A stretch of 64,000 nt of DNA from Methylobacterium sp. CB376 (GTDB taxonomy: Bacteria > Pseudomonadota > Alphaproteobacteria > Rhizobiales > Beijerinckiaceae). The notes under the pieces were generated by a model that saw nothing but the letters and a program-made list of their open reading frames with translations, was not told where the DNA came from and searched no databases. Below, in pieces: positions 1 to 8,963 of the stretch (positions are counted from its first letter, which is position 1; each line of letters starts with the position of its first letter). The translations under genes were made by a program, and so were the position numbers. The stretch spans positions 5,591,001 through 5,655,000 of the forward strand of contig NZ_CP121648.1 of assembly GCF_029714205.1 (NCBI RefSeq). The letters are read 5' to 3'.

Positions 1-300
1 CGGCCGGAAGTGGAGGGCTTCATCTCGATCGCCGCCATGGCGAACCGCTTCGACTTCAGCTTCCTCGCCCCCTGCCCGTCCTCGGGCCTGTTCGTGCACG
101 GCTCCGAGGACCGGGTCGCCCCGGCCCGCGAGGTCATGCCGGTGATCGAGAAGGTGAAGACCCAGAAGGGCGTCGTGATCGAGCACCAGATCGTCGAGGG
201 CGCCAACCACTTCTTCGACGGCAAGATCGACGAGCTCGGCCAGACGGTCGAGGCCTATCTCGACAAGCGGCTCGGCAAGCGGGACGAGGCCGCCGCCTGA
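1..300 (+). CDS. alpha/beta hydrolase, C-terminal part (5' end outside window)
   Basis: The open frame runs in from the window edge and ends at TGA 298-300, so only about 99 C-terminal residues are present. The segment LFVHGSEDRVAP followed about 35 residues later by GANHFF is the usual end of an alpha/beta hydrolase. The aspartate of GSEDRV and the histidine of GANHF would be the acid and the base of the catalytic triad. The nucleophile lies outside the window, so the substrate cannot be inferred. The GTG at position 10 is internal and is not a start. Confidence 0.75.
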   Translation, partial: RPEVEGFISIAAMANRFDFSFLAPCPSSGLFVHGSEDRVAPAREVMPVIEKVKTQKGVVIEHQIVEGANHFFDGKIDELGQTVEAYLDKRLGKRDEAAA

Positions 301-387
301 CGGGGCGCCGCGCAACCTGAAGGCGCGCACAACCTAGGATTACGTCCGCCCCTTGCCGAATAACCGTCGGTTCGCTAGGGACGGGGA

Positions 388-1440
388 ATGCGGGACCGAG
401 GGGCGCCAGGGCGCCCGGCGCGACCCCGCCTGTCCGATCCGGCGGGCCGAATGGCGCAGCGAGCAGCGACCCCGACCTCCGCGCGCCCCGCCCCGGGGCT
501 CGGGCCGGACGAGGTCGCCGCGCGGGTCGCGGAGCTCGCCCCGGGCCGGCGGCTCACGCTGACCGGGCTCGGCCGGGAGACCCTGCGCGCGATCCTGGCC
601 GAGGGACCGGCGGGCCGGCGCAGCCTGCTCTTCCTCGCGCCGGGCCCGGTCGCGAGCGCCGAGGCGGTGCTCGACCGGATCCTCGACGACCTCGCGGACC
701 TCGCCCTGGCCCGCTGGCCGGACTGGCCCCCGGACGAGGCTCCGGCCGCGACGCCCGTCTCGGGCCCGTGGCGCAGGGCCGCGGCGAAATGCGCCGCGTC
801 CGGTCGCCCGCCCCGCTTCCGCCGCTGCGCGCGGGCCTTCGAACTCGCCCAGCTCCTGCCCGTGATCGATCCCGGCGGCGTGATCCTGGCGGCGGAGATC
901 GACCCGGTCTCGCCGGCGCGGGCCGCCCCGGTGATCGCCGCCCTCGAAGGCTGCCTCCTGCACGGGGCGGCCGGCCTGTTCGTCCTCCCGGCCGCGCCGC
1001 CGCCGGTCCCGCCCTACGACCGCATCCTCTACGGCGCCCTGGCGGCGGCGGCGCCCGCGGAGCCCGCCCGCGCCCGCTTCCTGCCGCCCTCCCGCGCCCA
1101 TCCGGCGAGCGGGACGGAGCGGCGCCTGGAGGAGGCCCTGCGGCGCGACCCGGAGCTCGGCCCGCTCTTCTCGGGCAACGAGCCCGTCGCGCTCGCCGGC
1201 TACGGCGCGCCGCGGGTCGATCAGCTCTGGCAGTCGGGCCGCGTCGTGGTGGAGATCGACGGGCCCGAGCACCGCGGCGAGGCGCGCTTCGCCGAGGACC
1301 GCCAGCGCGACTACGAGCTCCTGGTGGCCGGCTACCTCGTGCTGCGCCTCACCAACGCGCAGGTCGAGACCGACCTGCAGCGGGCCATCGAGAAGATCCG
1401 CGCCGTCGTGCGGTTCCGGCGGGCGCAAGGAGAGGCTTGA
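388..1440 (+). CDS. DUF559 (PD-(D/E)XK / Vsr-like) endonuclease-domain protein
   Basis: This 350-residue protein has a C-terminal DUF559 domain at about 250-345. Visible there are VDQLW (Asp about 278), VVVEIDGPEH (Glu about 289, Asp about 291), DRQRDYELLVAGY and VLRLTNAQV. The D...ExD arrangement is the catalytic core pattern of Vsr-like PD-(D/E)XK nucleases. The N-terminal 240 residues are Ala/Arg/Pro-rich and match no domain I recognise. The ATG at 388 follows GGGACGGGG; a second ATG at 451 is possible. It is the first gene of a tight set with a winged-helix protein and two ATPases (next start 4 nt after the stop). Nuclease activity is inferred from family membership. Confidence 0.8.
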   Translation: MRDRGAPGRPARPRLSDPAGRMAQRAATPTSARPAPGLGPDEVAARVAELAPGRRLTLTGLGRETLRAILAEGPAGRRSLLFLAPGPVASAEAVLDRILDDLADLALARWPDWPPDEAPAATPVSGPWRRAAAKCAASGRPPRFRRCARAFELAQLLPVIDPGGVILAAEIDPVSPARAAPVIAALEGCLLHGAAGLFVLPAAPPPVPPYDRILYGALAAAAPAEPARARFLPPSRAHPASGTERRLEEALRRDPELGPLFSGNEPVALAGYGAPRVDQLWQSGRVVVEIDGPEHRGEARFAEDRQRDYELLVAGYLVLRLTNAQVETDLQRAIEKIRAVVRFRRAQGEA

Positions 1441-1444
1441 GCGG

Positions 1445-2293
1445 ATGAGCGAGACCCTGACGCCCCGGCGCGGGCTGATCCTGTGGTGCCTGCTCGGGAG
1501 GCAGGGCTCGGCCCTGCAGAGCGAGGTGCGGCCCGCGGTCGCGCGGCTCGACCGGGAGGCCCTGATCGAGCGCGGGCTCGTCGCGGCGGAGAAGCAGGGG
1601 CGCTCGCTCCGGCTGACCGTGACCGAGCGGGGCTGGCGCTGGGCGAGCGACCACCTGCACGCGCCGCTCCCCGAGACGTTCCGCGTGCTGCAGGATTGGC
1701 TGGGGCTGGTCGCGCGCCACCTCGACGCGACCGGCGCCACGCTCGCCGACCTCGTGGGCGAGGCCCCGGCGCCCACGCGGGAGGCCCTGCCGGCGCGGCA
1801 GGCGAGGATCCTGCGGGCCCTGATCGACGCGCAGGGATCCGCCTCGCCGCGCGACCTCAAGCCGGCGGCCTCCCGGGCCGACCGGGAGGCGCTGGTGGCG
1901 GCCGGCCTCGTCGCGCAGGAGCCGCGGGGGCGCTCCGTCCGGCTCACGGTCACGGAGGCGGGCCGGCACTGGGCGCGGACGCATCTCGGCCTGGCGCTGC
2001 CGGGGGGGCAGGAGGCGGCGCCCGCGCCCGCCGCGCTCGAGCGGATCGAGGCGGCCTACCTCGCGCTCACGGACGGGCGCCGGCGCGAGGCGGTCCGCCT
2101 CAGCCGCATCCGGGCGGAACTCGCCGATCTCGACCGGGCCAGCGTCGATGCCGGCCTCGCCCTGATCCTGCGGGAGGGCCGCAAGGCCCGCCTGATGCAG
2201 ATCACCGATCCGCGCGGCCTCGACGCCGCCGAGCGGGCGGCGGCCTTCAGCCCGGCCGGCGAGCCCTTCCACCTCCTCTGGATCGAGCCATGA
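1445..2293 (+). CDS. tandem winged-helix DNA-binding protein
   Basis: This 282-residue protein is built from repeated helix-turn-helix units. Residues about 8-80 carry GRSLRLTVTERGWRWASDHL and about 110-172 carry GRSVRLTVTEAGRHWARTHL. The two clearly duplicated halves each have a GL(V)..KQGRS/EPRGRS wing. A third winged-helix-like unit (LADLDRASVDAGLALILREGR...LMQITDP) fills about 205-282. The ATG is 4 nt after the nuclease stop, and its own stop overlaps the next start (ATGA at 2290-2293), which implies translational coupling. It likely recruits or regulates the neighbouring nuclease and ATPases on DNA. I know of no named family with this exact layout. Confidence 0.75.
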   Translation: MSETLTPRRGLILWCLLGRQGSALQSEVRPAVARLDREALIERGLVAAEKQGRSLRLTVTERGWRWASDHLHAPLPETFRVLQDWLGLVARHLDATGATLADLVGEAPAPTREALPARQARILRALIDAQGSASPRDLKPAASRADREALVAAGLVAQEPRGRSVRLTVTEAGRHWARTHLGLALPGGQEAAPAPAALERIEAAYLALTDGRRREAVRLSRIRAELADLDRASVDAGLALILREGRKARLMQITDPRGLDAAERAAAFSPAGEPFHLLWIEP

Positions 2294-4096
2294 CCGACGC
2301 CCTCGACGCCCTGCGCAGGGTCGATTTCGACTGGGTGAACACCCTCGACAGCGTCTGGATCGACGCCGGGGCGGCTCCCGGGCCGAACAGCGCCCAGGCC
2401 GCCGGGATCGTGCGCGAGTTCGTGCGGCGCGCCCGCGCGCCCGAGGACAAGCTCAAGGGCGCGATCCTCGTCGGCCAGTCCGGGATCGGGAAGACGCACC
2501 TCGTCGGCGAGATGCGCCGGGAGATCTGGCGGGCGGGCGGCTGGTTCGTGCTCCTCGACGTGCTCGGGCTCGCCGATTTCTGGCGCAGCACGGCCCTGAG
2601 CTACCTCACCGCCCTCCTCCACCGGATGCCGGACGGGCGCCGGCAATGCGAGGCGGTGCTGGCCGGGGTGGCCCGGCGCTTCAACGTCGAGCAGCAGGTC
2701 GAGCAGGCCTTCGCCACGCCGGACATTGACGCGCGCCGCGTCGTCGACCTCCTGGTGCGGGCGCTGACGCAGATCGACATGGCGCGGGCCCTCCGGCACC
2801 AGGACGTGTTCCGGGCTCTCTGCCTCTTGCGGGCGAGCGATGTCGGCGTCGTCGGCCTCGCCCATGCGTGGCTGCAGGGGCACGACGCCGACGAGGAGGC
2901 GCGCCGGGCCCTCGGCTTCCGCAGCGCCCCGCCGCCGCCGGCGGAGCTCGTGGCGGGGATGTCCTGGGTGATGAGCCTCGCGGGCCCGACCCTGGTGGCC
3001 GTCGACCAGATCGACGGGGTCGTCAGCCCGGCGAGCGCCGCCCTCGGGGAGGATTTCGAGCCGGGGCCGAACCTCGCCGCCGTGCTCACCGCGGGGCTGC
3101 TCGAACTGCACGACGTCCGCCACCGGGGCCAGACCGTGGTCACCTGCCTGGTCGATTCCTGGGAGCGCATCCGGGAGAACGGCCTCAGGTCGGGGACCGA
3201 GCGCTTCGAGCCGCCGGTCGCGCTGCTGGGCATGAACGACCGCAGGGCGGCGAGCGCGCTCGTGGTCGACCGGCTGGGGCGCGCCTACGCGGAGGCCGGC
3301 TTCACCCCGCCCTTCCCGACCTGGCCCTTCGGCGAGGTCGCGATCGCCGAGGCCGCCGCCTCCGGCATGATGCCGCGCACGCTGCTGATGCGCTGCGACG
3401 CGCATCGCCGCGCCTGCCTGGAGCGGGGGACCGTCACGGTCTGCGAGAGCCTGATCGCCGAGGCGCCGCCGCGCGACCCGGGCGCGCCGCGGGCGCCCTT
3501 CGACCTCGCGGCGGCCGCGCGGGCGGCCGACATCGCCGGCCTCCTCGACGGCGAGGACGACGCGATCGGCCCGCTCCTGCGCGACGCCTTCGACCTCTAC
3601 GCCCTGCAGGCGCCGCCGCACGAGCGGGTCGAGATCGTCAACCGGGGCGACCCCGACCAGCGGATCCCGCCCCTGCACGGCCGGCTGACCTTCATCTTCC
3701 GGGACGACAACGACCGCGAGCGCCACATCTGCTACCGGGGCCTGACGCAGCGCCACGCCATCGCGTTCCAGGCGCGGCTGCGGGCGGCGCTCACCGCCTC
3801 GGGCATCCGCACGCGCCTGCATCACCGCGAACTCGTCCTGGTGCGGCGCGGCCCGCCGCCCGGCGGCGCCAAGACGCAGCAGCTCTTCGACGTCTTCACC
3901 CGGGCGGGCGGGCGGCTGATCGACCCCGCCGACGCGGATCTGCGCCTCCTGGTCGCCCTGCAGACTCTGCGGGCGCGGGCGGTGGCCGAGGGCCGCCTCG
4001 CCGAGTTCGAGGCCTGGATGCGGGCCGCGCGGCCCCTCGACGGGCTCGGCTTCTTCCGCGCCGCGGGCCTCGGCGAGGCGGCCGCGCTCGCCCCCG
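2290..4096 (+). CDS. P-loop ATPase of the nuclease/HerA gene set (reading frame lost near 4090-4100)
   Basis: Starts at ATG 2290 inside the overlapping ATGA. Walker A is GQSGIGKTH at about residues 62-70 and Walker B is LVAVDQID at about 234-241, the usual spacing for an AAA/ORC- or STAND-like ATPase. Downstream are a helical region and a C-terminal alpha/beta segment (RLTFIFRDDNDRERHICYRG). Sensible coding in this frame stops at about residue 600, where a run of five C occurs (4091-4095). The frame then stays open without a stop to 6264, but only as a shadow of the HerA gene. Either this protein is fused to HerA by a +1 shift, or the sequence has an indel here. The role is inferred from context, probably as energy or assembly partner of HerA. 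Confidence 0.7.
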
Positions 4097-4327
4097 CCCG
4101 CCGAGGGCGCGACCAGGATCCCGCCCCGCCGGCACGCGGCGGGCCGCCCCGCGCCGGACGCGCCGCCGTTCGATCCCGGCCCGACCTCGCGCATCTCGGC
4201 GGAGGGGATTGCGCCGGAGGCGAAGGTCGCGCCGGAGCCGCGCCGGGAGACGCCTCCTGGACCCCGTGCGGAGGCGATCCCGGACCGCATCCCGCTCGGC
4301 CGTCGCACGACGCCGGAGGCCGAGCCC

Positions 4328-5518
4328 GTGGACCTCGCGACCGCGCTGCTGCGCCGGCACACGGCGATCATCGCGGGTTCGGGGTCGGGCAAGACCGTGC
4401 TGTTGCGCCGCATCGTCGAGGAGGCGGCGCTCGCCGGCCTCCCGGCCATCGTGGTCGACCCGAACAACGACCTCTCGCGGCTCGGCGATCCCTGGCCGGA
4501 GCCGCCCGTCGGCTTCACGGCGCAGGACGAGGCCCGGGCGGGCCGCTACCGGGCGCAGGTCGAGGTGGTGGTCTGGACGCCCGGCCTGCGGGCCGGCAAC
4601 CCGCTCTTCGTGCCCGCGATGCCCGACTTCTCCGGCCTCGGCGGCGACGCGGACGAGCGCGACCAGGCCGTCGAGATGGCGGTCGAGACGCTCGCGCCGC
4701 TCGCGGTGGCGGGCGGCCGCCGGGAGCTGCAGCGGGGCGTGCTGGCCGACGCGCTGCGCTTCTTCGCCGGGCGGGGCGGCGGCGACCTGCCGGACTTCAC
4801 GGCCCTGCTCTCCGACCTGCCGGACGGGATCAGCCTGATCGGCGACGCGGGCCGGCTCGCCGCCGGCATGGCCAACCAGCTCCACGCCGCCGTGGCGACG
4901 AACCCGCTGCTGCGGGCCGAGGGGCCGGTGATCGACCCGGCGCTGCTGTTCTTCGGCCGGGACCCGGCCCGCACCCGGATCTCGGTCGTCAACCTGTCGG
5001 GCCTCGCCTCCGAGGCGGCGCGCGAGGACTTCGTGAACCGCCTGCAGATGACGCTGTTCGGCTGGATCAAGCGGCACCCGTCGCCCCGCGGGCTGCTCTA
5101 CGTGATGGACGAGGCGCAGACCTTCCTGCCCGCCCAGCGCCAGCCGCCGAGCCTCGGCAGCGGCATCAAGCTCGCCGCGCAGGGGCGCAAGTACGGGCTC
5201 GGGATGATCCTCGCCACGCAGGCGCCGCGGGGCATCCACAATCAGATCGTGTCGAACTGCACCACGCAGTTCCTCGGCCGCCAAGCGAGTCCGGCCACGA
5301 TCGCGGCGGCGCACGACATCCTCTCCGCCAAGGGCGGCGGGGCGGGCGACATCGGCAAGCTCAAGGCCGGGGAATTCTACTTCTCGACCGAGGGATCGGG
5401 CCGCCCCGCGAAGCTGCGCACGCCCTACTGCCTCAGCCACCACCCGGCGAACCCGCCGACCCCCGAGGAGGTGACGGTGCGGGCGCACCGCGCCGCGCAG
5501 GTGCTGGCGGGCGGGTGA
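4328..5518 (+). CDS. HerA-family DNA-translocating ATPase (DUF87-type)
   Basis: HerA-type hexameric DNA pump. Walker A AGSGSGKTVLL is about 18 residues after the GTG at 4328. Also visible are VVDPNNDLSRLGDPW, Walker B LLYVMDEAQTFLP, and the typical LATQAP...IVSNCTTQFLGR motif. Coding in this frame clearly begins upstream of 4328: residues IPDRIPLGRRTTPEAEPV, the normal HerA lead-in to the P-loop, precede it. No ATG, GTG or TTG lies in frame there, and the frame joins the upstream ATPase near 4095. The native product is therefore probably longer, or fused to the ATPase (about 1,075 residues in total). HerA proteins pair with nucleases in repair and in defence, which fits the DUF559 gene. Confidence 0.8.
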   Translation: MDLATALLRRHTAIIAGSGSGKTVLLRRIVEEAALAGLPAIVVDPNNDLSRLGDPWPEPPVGFTAQDEARAGRYRAQVEVVVWTPGLRAGNPLFVPAMPDFSGLGGDADERDQAVEMAVETLAPLAVAGGRRELQRGVLADALRFFAGRGGGDLPDFTALLSDLPDGISLIGDAGRLAAGMANQLHAAVATNPLLRAEGPVIDPALLFFGRDPARTRISVVNLSGLASEAAREDFVNRLQMTLFGWIKRHPSPRGLLYVMDEAQTFLPAQRQPPSLGSGIKLAAQGRKYGLGMILATQAPRGIHNQIVSNCTTQFLGRQASPATIAAAHDILSAKGGGAGDIGKLKAGEFYFSTEGSGRPAKLRTPYCLSHHPANPPTPEEVTVRAHRAAQVLAGG

Positions 5519-5519
5519 T

Positions 5520-5716
5520 CCGACATCCGACGGATCGCGTCGCGATGCGGATGTCGGCTTCGCTCAAGCGCCGCGCGGGCTTGGGATACGCATCCGACGG
5601 ATCGCGTCGCGATGCGGATGTCGGCTTCGCTCAAGCGCCGCGCGGGCTTGGCATACGCATCCGACGGATCGCGTCGCGATGCGGATGTCGGCTTCCCTCA
5701 AGCGCCGCGCGGGCGT
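5520..5716. repeat. 67-bp tandem repeat, about three copies, palindromic core
   Basis: Units begin at about 5524, 5591 and 5658 (the last about 59 bp) and are nearly identical. Each contains a partial inverted repeat; in the first copy CCGACATCCG pairs with CGGATGTCGG. A diverged single copy lies at 14461-14523. There are no spacers, so this is a REP/BIME-like intergenic element and not a CRISPR. It sits between convergent genes. Confidence 0.75.
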
Positions 5717-5717
5717 G

Positions 5718-5743
5718 TCATGCGCTGTCCGGACAGCGCATGA
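5718..5743. terminator. perfect 26-bp palindrome between convergent genes
   Basis: Two 13-base arms without a loop, TCATGCGCTGTCC and its exact complement, between the HerA stop (5518) and the histidine-kinase stop (5775). No T-run follows on either strand. A bidirectional terminator or protein-binding site is possible; the function is inferred from position. Confidence 0.4.
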
Positions 5744-5774
5744 GCAGGGGGCCCGGACGATCCCGGCCCGCGGC

Positions 5775-7211
5775 TCACGCCCGGTCCGGGACGGTGATGC
5801 GGAAGCGGGCCCCGACGCGGGTCGGATCCAGGGACAGGGTGCCCCCGTGCAGCCGGGTGAGCTCCGCCGCGATGGCGAGGCCGAGCCCGGTGCCCCCCGG
5901 TCGGGTCGAGCCCTGGAAGGGCGAGAACAGGTTCGCCCGCGCGCGCTCCGGCAGGCCCGGGCCGTTGTCGGCGATCAGGATCGTCACCACCTCCCCGTCC
6001 CGGCGGCCCTCCAGCGTGACCAGGGGCGGCGATCCGCAGGCCGTGCCGGCGAGCGCCAGGGCCTGCACGGCGTTGCGCACGAGGTTGATCACCACCCGCG
6101 AGAGCTGGTCGGGATCGGCATCGACCAGGAGTGCCCCGGGCGTGCGGTCCACCACCCGGATGTCGGTCCCGGGCTCCATCCCGGCGAGGTCGACGGCGTC
6201 GGCCAGGATCGGCTTGAGCAGCGTGAGCCGCCGCTCCGGCACCCGCTCGGCGGCCCGGCCGTAGGCGAGCGTCGCCTCGCAGTAGCGGATCGCCCGGTCC
6301 AGGGTCGCCATCAGGCGCGGCGCCACCCGCTGCGCCGCCGGATCGGCGCTCGCCTCCAGACGGTCGCCCAGGAGCTGGGCCGTGGTCAGCAGGTTGCGCA
6401 GCTCGTGATTGATCTTGCTCACCGACAGGCCGAGATCGGCGAGCCGCCGCTTCTGGCGCAGCTCGCCCGCCAGCACGGTCTCCATGCGGGCGAGGGCCGT
6501 CTCGGCGAGCCCGATCTCGTCGCGGCGCCAGGAGGGCGCGATCAGGCGCGAGGCGTCCTCCGGGTCGTCCGCGAAGGCCGCGATGTTGCGCGTTAGGCGC
6601 AGGACGGGGCGGACGATCGAGACCTGCAGGGCGAGGAAGACCAGGAGCCCGGTGATCCCGGAGATCGCCATCGAGGTCATCAGGATGCGCCAGGAGAAGT
6701 CGATCAGCGCGGCACGCAGGGGGGCGGGGTCGAGCAGGATCTCGACGAAGTCGACCCCGTCCATGCCGTGGCCGACCACCCGGATCGGCCCCTCGCCCGG
6801 GTGCCAGAGGGTCTGCCACGCCCCGGCGATCATGTCGCCCCAGCTCGACTCGCGCAGGTCCACCGCCTCGCTGACCTCGGAGGGCATCTCCGTCACGGTG
6901 ATGAGCCGGCGGGTGCCGCCGGCGCGAAGCGCGATCGCCCGGGCGCCGACCCCGGTCAGCAGGCGCCGGGCGAGGTCGTCCGAGACCTTCGCGGACGGGG
7001 CGGCGTCGAGGACCAGGGCCGCCACCTGGGCGGCCGCGACCCGGTCCGACAGCCAGGTGCGCCGGAAATTGGCGACGCTCGGCACGTAGATCAGGATCTC
7101 GGCGATCAGCACGAACAGGATCGTCAGCAGCAGCAGACGGCCGGAGAGGCCGAATCGGCTGGACTGGGCGCCCAGGGCGCCGCGCTCCCGCATGGCATCG
7201 GCGAGACGCAA
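5775..7211 (-). CDS. membrane sensor histidine kinase
   Basis: This 478-residue inner-membrane two-component kinase has TM1 at about 25-47 (LLLLTILFVLIAEILIYV), a periplasmic sensor of about 130 residues, TM2 at about 182-203, and a HAMP-like linker (RPVLRLTRNIAAFADD). The H-box is INHELRN (His about 269), the N-box NLVRNAVQA, G1 ADNGPGLP and G2 GGTGLGLAI. The TTG at 7211 is preferred because GTGGAG lies 5 nt upstream; an ATG six codons further in (7193) is the alternative. No response regulator is adjacent, so it is an orphan in this window. Confidence 0.85.
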   Translation of the reverse strand: MRLADAMRERGALGAQSSRFGLSGRLLLLTILFVLIAEILIYVPSVANFRRTWLSDRVAAAQVAALVLDAAPSAKVSDDLARRLLTGVGARAIALRAGGTRRLITVTEMPSEVSEAVDLRESSWGDMIAGAWQTLWHPGEGPIRVVGHGMDGVDFVEILLDPAPLRAALIDFSWRILMTSMAISGITGLLVFLALQVSIVRPVLRLTRNIAAFADDPEDASRLIAPSWRRDEIGLAETALARMETVLAGELRQKRRLADLGLSVSKINHELRNLLTTAQLLGDRLEASADPAAQRVAPRLMATLDRAIRYCEATLAYGRAAERVPERRLTLLKPILADAVDLAGMEPGTDIRVVDRTPGALLVDADPDQLSRVVINLVRNAVQALALAGTACGSPPLVTLEGRRDGEVVTILIADNGPGLPERARANLFSPFQGSTRPGGTGLGLAIAAELTRLHGGTLSLDPTRVGARFRITVPDRA

Positions 7212-7332
7212 CGAGCTCCACCCTCCCCGAATGCACCGTCTCGACGGGCGCTATCCTGGCGCGACGCCGCGAACAAGCCGCCGTAAAGAACTTAGACCAG
7301 TCTAGGGCGCGACACCGTGGGAGATCGAAGTC

Positions 7333-8226
7333 TCAATCGTCGCAGGGGGCGGGCCGGCGCAGGCGCCGCACCGCGACCGGCAGCAGGGCGAGAGCGCCGA
7401 GGGCGAGCAGCGTCGCCACCAAGCCCGGCGTGATCACGGCGCGCAGCGACAGGGCGCGGTCGCAATCGATGCCGGCCGCCGCGAGGCAGGCCGCGCGGGC
7501 GTCCTGGTGGGCCGCCACCACCTCCTCGATCCGCGCCCCCGTCGCCGCGTAGATGAAGCCGCCCGGCGAGATCCCCAGGAAGGTCGCGAGCGCGAAGACG
7601 CGCAGGCGCACCCCGAAGATCGCCGGGCCGAGATTGGTCATCCAGAAGGGGAAGAGCGGCAGGAGCCGCAGGACCAGGATGTACGAGAAGGCGTCCCGGC
7701 GGAAGCCCGCGGCGAGGCGGGCGAGGCGGCGCCCGGCATGCCGCAGGAGCATCTCTCCGGCCGCGGTGCGGCCGATCGAGAACACGATCACGGCGCCCGT
7801 GGTCGAGGAGGAGATCGCGAGCAGCGCCCCCGGCACGGTCCCGAACAGGAAGCCGCACAGCATGGTCATGAACACCGAGACCGGCACCGAGACCACCACG
7901 GTGCCGACGTAGAGGAGCGCGGTCACGGCCATGGCCCGCAGGCGATCCTGCTCGACCATGGCGAGCGCCCAGGCGCGCGAGGCGAGGAAGCGCTCCAGGC
8001 TGAACCACTGGGTGGCGCCGCTCAGGATCAGCCCGAGCGAGAGCAGCACCAGGGCCGCGAGGGGCAGCAGGCGCAGCCAGCGCCGCCAGGGCGGGCGGGC
8101 CACGGCCGCGGGCCCGACCTCCTCCCGGGCCGCCTGCCCGGCCTGTTGCCCGGCCGCTTGCCCGACCTCCTGCCCCGCTCCTTGCCCGGCCCCCCGCGCG
8201 GGCGGCCCCGGCTCGTCCGCGCGCAT
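7333..8226 (-). CDS. TVP38/TMEM64 (DedA-like) family membrane protein
   Basis: This 297-residue integral membrane protein has a TVP38/TMEM64 (SNARE-associated/VTT) domain at about 70-235. It includes VPVSVFMTMLCGFLFG, the FxxxR-like RLLPLFPFWMTNLGPAIFGV, and ISPGGFIYAATGA. The VTT family is linked to lipid and polyprenyl-phosphate handling in membranes. The first 40 residues are a low-complexity Gly/Gln/Ala stretch (GQ..GQ.. periodicity) encoded by degenerate 12-nt repeats at about 8110-8205. The start abuts the following methyltransferase stop (8232), so the two are probably cotranscribed. Confidence 0.8.
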   Translation of the reverse strand: MRADEPGPPARGAGQGAGQEVGQAAGQQAGQAAREEVGPAAVARPPWRRWLRLLPLAALVLLSLGLILSGATQWFSLERFLASRAWALAMVEQDRLRAMAVTALLYVGTVVVSVPVSVFMTMLCGFLFGTVPGALLAISSSTTGAVIVFSIGRTAAGEMLLRHAGRRLARLAAGFRRDAFSYILVLRLLPLFPFWMTNLGPAIFGVRLRVFALATFLGISPGGFIYAATGARIEEVVAAHQDARAACLAAAGIDCDRALSLRAVITPGLVATLLALGALALLPVAVRRLRRPAPCDD

Positions 8227-8231
8227 GCGGC

Positions 8232-8885
8232 TCAGGCCGCCTTGCGCAGGCGCAGGATCTTGAAGAAGCCGCCCGGGAAGGTCGGCCGCAGACCCACGAA
8301 GGTGACGCCCCGGCGCCCGGCCCAGGCCTCGATGCGGGAGGCCTTGAAGTCCGAGGACCAGCCGATCTTGGAGCAGAGCGGCGCGACGATCTCCTCGACG
8401 CGGGCGACCGCGCCGTCCGCCTGGCCGAAATGGTTGGCGAGCACGATCTCGCCGCCCGGCCGCAGCACGCGCAGGAACTCGTCGAGGGCGCGCTCGGGGT
8501 CGGGCACCAGGGTGATCAGGAACTGCGCCACCACCGCGTCGAAGCTCGCATCGGCGTAGCCGAGCCGGCAGACATCCATCACCTGCAGGCCCCTGACATG
8601 GGCGAGGCCGCGGCGGCGCACCTTCTGGGCGGCGCGCCGGAGCATGTCCTCCGAGAGGTCGACCCCGTAGAGCTCGGTCCCGGCCGGGTAGTAGCCGAGG
8701 GAGAGGCCGGTGCCGACGCCCGCTTCCAGGATGCGGCGGCCGCAGGCGACCGCGGCCGTCACGGCGTCCCGCGCGGCCGGCTCGGTCAGCTTGTCGTAAA
8801 CCACATCGTAGACCGGCGCCCAGCGCGCATAGGCCTTGCGCATCAGGGCGGTGGTCGGGCCGGCCGCCCGCGGCTCGCTCAGCAT
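8232..8885 (-). CDS. pmtA: class I SAM-dependent methyltransferase, PmtA-like (phosphatidylethanolamine N-methyltransferase)
   Basis: The product has 217 residues. The order YARWAPVYDVVYDKL - ILEAGVGTGLSLGYYP (SAM motif I) - GVDLSEDMLRRA - VMDVCRLGYADASFDAVVAQFLITLVPDPE - LRVLRPGGEIVLANHF is that of the Rhodobacter-type phosphatidylethanolamine N-methyltransferases, which make phosphatidylcholine. Other small lipid or ubiquinone methyltransferases look similar, so the substrate is an inference. Its neighbour is a VTT membrane protein, compatible with a membrane-lipid role. Confidence 0.7.
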   Translation of the reverse strand: MLSEPRAAGPTTALMRKAYARWAPVYDVVYDKLTEPAARDAVTAAVACGRRILEAGVGTGLSLGYYPAGTELYGVDLSEDMLRRAAQKVRRRGLAHVRGLQVMDVCRLGYADASFDAVVAQFLITLVPDPERALDEFLRVLRPGGEIVLANHFGQADGAVARVEEIVAPLCSKIGWSSDFKASRIEAWAGRRGVTFVGLRPTFPGGFFKILRLRKAA

Positions 8886-8963
8886 CTGTGGTGTCTCTCC
8901 CTGGGCAGGCCGCGGGGCCGGCGCTGCCGCCCGCGACGCCTGCGCTCCTGCATCGTCCGGCGC

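Noticed and set aside
5520..5716. Direct repeats resembling a CRISPR array
   Set aside because: Units are 67 bp and adjacent, with no unique spacers, and no cas genes lie nearby.
4100..6264. Continuation of the ATPase frame to 6264 as one 1,300-residue protein
   Set aside because: Beyond about 4095 the frame is the out-of-register shadow of the HerA gene, then of the repeats and the opposite-strand kinase.
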